This document shows positions 7,379 through 8,346 of a stretch of DNA of 8,346 nt, piece by piece; position 1 is the stretch's first letter, and each line of letters begins with the position of its first letter. The notes under the pieces are model-generated. The model did no database searches. It had not been told where the DNA came from and saw only the letters and a program-made list of their open reading frames with translations. Made by a program: the position numbers and the translations under genes. Origin of the DNA: JAKBCQ01 sp021807585 (GTDB lineage: Bacteria > Planctomycetota > Planctomycetia > Isosphaerales > Isosphaeraceae); the NCBI GenBank assembly GCA_027325115.1, contig DAHWFG010000490.1, positions 1 through 8,346 on the forward strand, written 5' to 3'.

Positions 7379-8161
7379 TTATATTTCAAGCGAGCCGCAG
7401 TCGATCTCCTCGGGATCGTCGGCGTCTCCTGGGCGGGGATCGAAGCGAACGGGGGGGAGTTCGCGAACGGCTCTTCGCAAGGCTTGTTCCCACTGCGTGT
7501 GGATCGCCGACAGGTCGGGATCTTTATCGACGAAGCGGCGTGAGCGGCGGATCCGCAGGTCGTCGCGTTCATAAACGACGAGGTCGATGGGGGGGCCGAC
7601 GGTCACGTTGGATCGCATCGTCGAATCGAGAGATATCAATGCGTATCGCGCGGCGTCGTCGAGCGAGGTTCGATCGAAGCGAACCCCGCGATCTAAAATC
7701 GGCCTGCCGTATTTGGTTTCTCCCACCTGCAAGAAGGGGGAATCCTCGGTAAATCGCAAGGGATTCCCCTGGGGATAAATCATGTATAAGTCGTGAGGCT
7801 CGCCGCGGATTTGGCCGCCGAGCAAGAGGTTTAAGTTGAATTTGATGTCGTCTTGTTCAAGGGCTTTACGATCGAGTTCGGCGACGCGCCGCACCTGTTC
7901 GCCGACGACCCGCGCCGCGTCGTAAAACGTCGGCGCGGTGGCGAGCCCTCTCCCCTGGTCGAAATCGCGTCTTAACAACGTGACGACCGACTGGGTGCAC
8001 GATAAGCTGCCGCTCGAGAGCAAAATGAAAGCCCGCTCGCCTGGATCGACGAACGTTTGCATTTTGCGACAAACGTTGACCTGATCGAACCCCGCGTTGG
8101 TGCGCGAGTCTGAGGCCATAACAAGCCCCTCGCGCGTGATGATGCCGACGCAATACGTCAT
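7379..8161 (-). CDS. anbu: Anbu-type bacterial proteasome homologue (Ntn-hydrolase peptidase)
   Basis: A 260-residue member of the proteasome beta-subunit family, matching Anbu (ancestral beta subunit), a self-assembling cytoplasmic complex whose substrates are poorly defined. The N-terminus reads MTYCVG, followed by ASDSRTNAG (16-24) and RK (32-33). Counting from the exposed threonine, this gives Thr1, Asp17, Arg19 and Lys32/33, the active-site set of the family. Later GG (LLLGGQ), YMIYPQGN and DLVVYERD strands fit the fold. The acidic C-terminal tail (about 235-260) is longer than a minimal proteasome subunit. The frame opens further upstream (ATG 8191), but I chose ATG 8161 because it places Thr directly after Met, as the mechanism requires, and has a strong SD (AAGGGGG about 10 bases before the ATG). 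In many genomes anbu sits with an ATP-grasp protein, an alpha-E protein and a transglutaminase; none is recognisable in the 185 bases upstream here. Confidence 0.9.
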   Translation of the reverse strand: MTYCVGIITREGLVMASDSRTNAGFDQVNVCRKMQTFVDPGERAFILLSSGSLSCTQSVVTLLRRDFDQGRGLATAPTFYDAARVVGEQVRRVAELDRKALEQDDIKFNLNLLLGGQIRGEPHDLYMIYPQGNPLRFTEDSPFLQVGETKYGRPILDRGVRFDRTSLDDAARYALISLDSTMRSNVTVGPPIDLVVYERDDLRIRRSRRFVDKDPDLSAIHTQWEQALRRAVRELPPVRFDPRPGDADDPEEIDCGSLEI

Positions 8162-8170
8162 GAACGATAA

Positions 8171-8178
8171 TCCCCCTT
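8171..8178 (-). promoter_or_regulatory. Ribosome-binding site deciding the anbu start
   Basis: On the minus strand, AAGGGGGA ends about nine bases before ATG 8161. It supports this start over ATG 8191, which would place the purine run inside the gene and bury the catalytic threonine. Confidence 0.65.
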
Positions 8179-8189
8179 GGCTCGGCGGC

Positions 8190-8195
8190 ATTGTA
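8190..8195 (-). promoter_or_regulatory. Possible -10 element for anbu
   Basis: TACAAT (8195-8190 on the minus strand, 5/6 to TATAAT) lies just upstream of the SD and would give a leader of roughly 20-25 bases. The -35 at 17-base spacing (TTTCGT) is poor, so this is a weak call. Confidence 0.25.
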
Positions 8196-8346
8196 CCAAC
8201 CCGCGCGGTTCGACGAAACCGGCGAGGTACGCGGTTCGATCGCCGATTCCGCGACGGCGAGCCTTCGACGGATCGAGATCGGCTCGCTTCCTCGATTGTC
8301 GGCTGGGGGGGGGCTCGAAAGTTTGGGCAAGTCGTTCCGGTTATTC

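Larger units (their letters stand above)
8162..8346 (-). other. Upstream edge of anbu, possible tail of another gene unresolved
   Basis: One minus-strand frame is open from the right edge and ends in a TGA that overlaps the anbu ATG as ATGA, the arrangement of translationally coupled genes. Its last ~60 residues are basic and give no recognisable domain. A second minus-strand frame, that of anbu itself, and one plus-strand frame are also open here, so openness is weak evidence at this GC. A run of nine G (8305-8313) lies inside. I cannot tell coding from non-coding without the flanking sequence. Confidence 0.3.

Overview
The window looks like a bacterial chromosome fragment, most plausibly from a planctomycete (Isosphaera/Gemmata-like). 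This is an inference from the gene set (an MMPL/RND exporter with actinobacterial-style D-Y relay pairs, an exported TPR protein and an Anbu-type proteasome homologue), the high GC of the right two thirds, and the long spacer. No rRNA or other marker gene is present to confirm it.

Layout. (1) 1-1949, minus strand: the N-terminal ~650 residues of an Eco57I-like N6-adenine DNA methyltransferase whose C-terminus lies beyond the left edge. I translated it by hand: the frame is open from an ATG at 1949 to base 1 and carries GAYYTP, DPACGSGAF and NPPW motifs in order. (2) 1950-3420: a spacer of about 1.47 kb without a recognisable gene. It holds an AT-rich, strongly C-over-G block (about 2401-2880), overlapping divergent promoter-like elements near 2508-2564, and a good promoter candidate at 3295-3323. 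(3) 3421-5925, plus strand: a complete 12-TM MMPL/RND-family transporter. (4) 6001-7323, plus strand: a secreted tetratricopeptide-repeat protein, possibly co-transcribed with the transporter. (5) 7379-8161, minus strand: Anbu, a bacterial proteasome-like peptidase with Thr2 as the predicted nucleophile, convergent with the TPR gene. (6) 8162-8346: upstream region of anbu with an unresolved open frame.

How the parts relate. The transporter and TPR protein form a same-strand pair that may act together at the cell envelope, but no substrate can be read from sequence. Anbu is a separate cytoplasmic proteolytic module whose usual operon partners are not visible. The methyltransferase is markedly lower in GC than the rest and looks like an acquired restriction-modification or defence gene; its C-terminus and any partners are off-window.

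Nothing here is a clearly new system. The best leads are the methyltransferase with its large unassigned N-terminal module, the skewed spacer with opposed promoters, and the strong CGATCG over-representation in the native-looking half.
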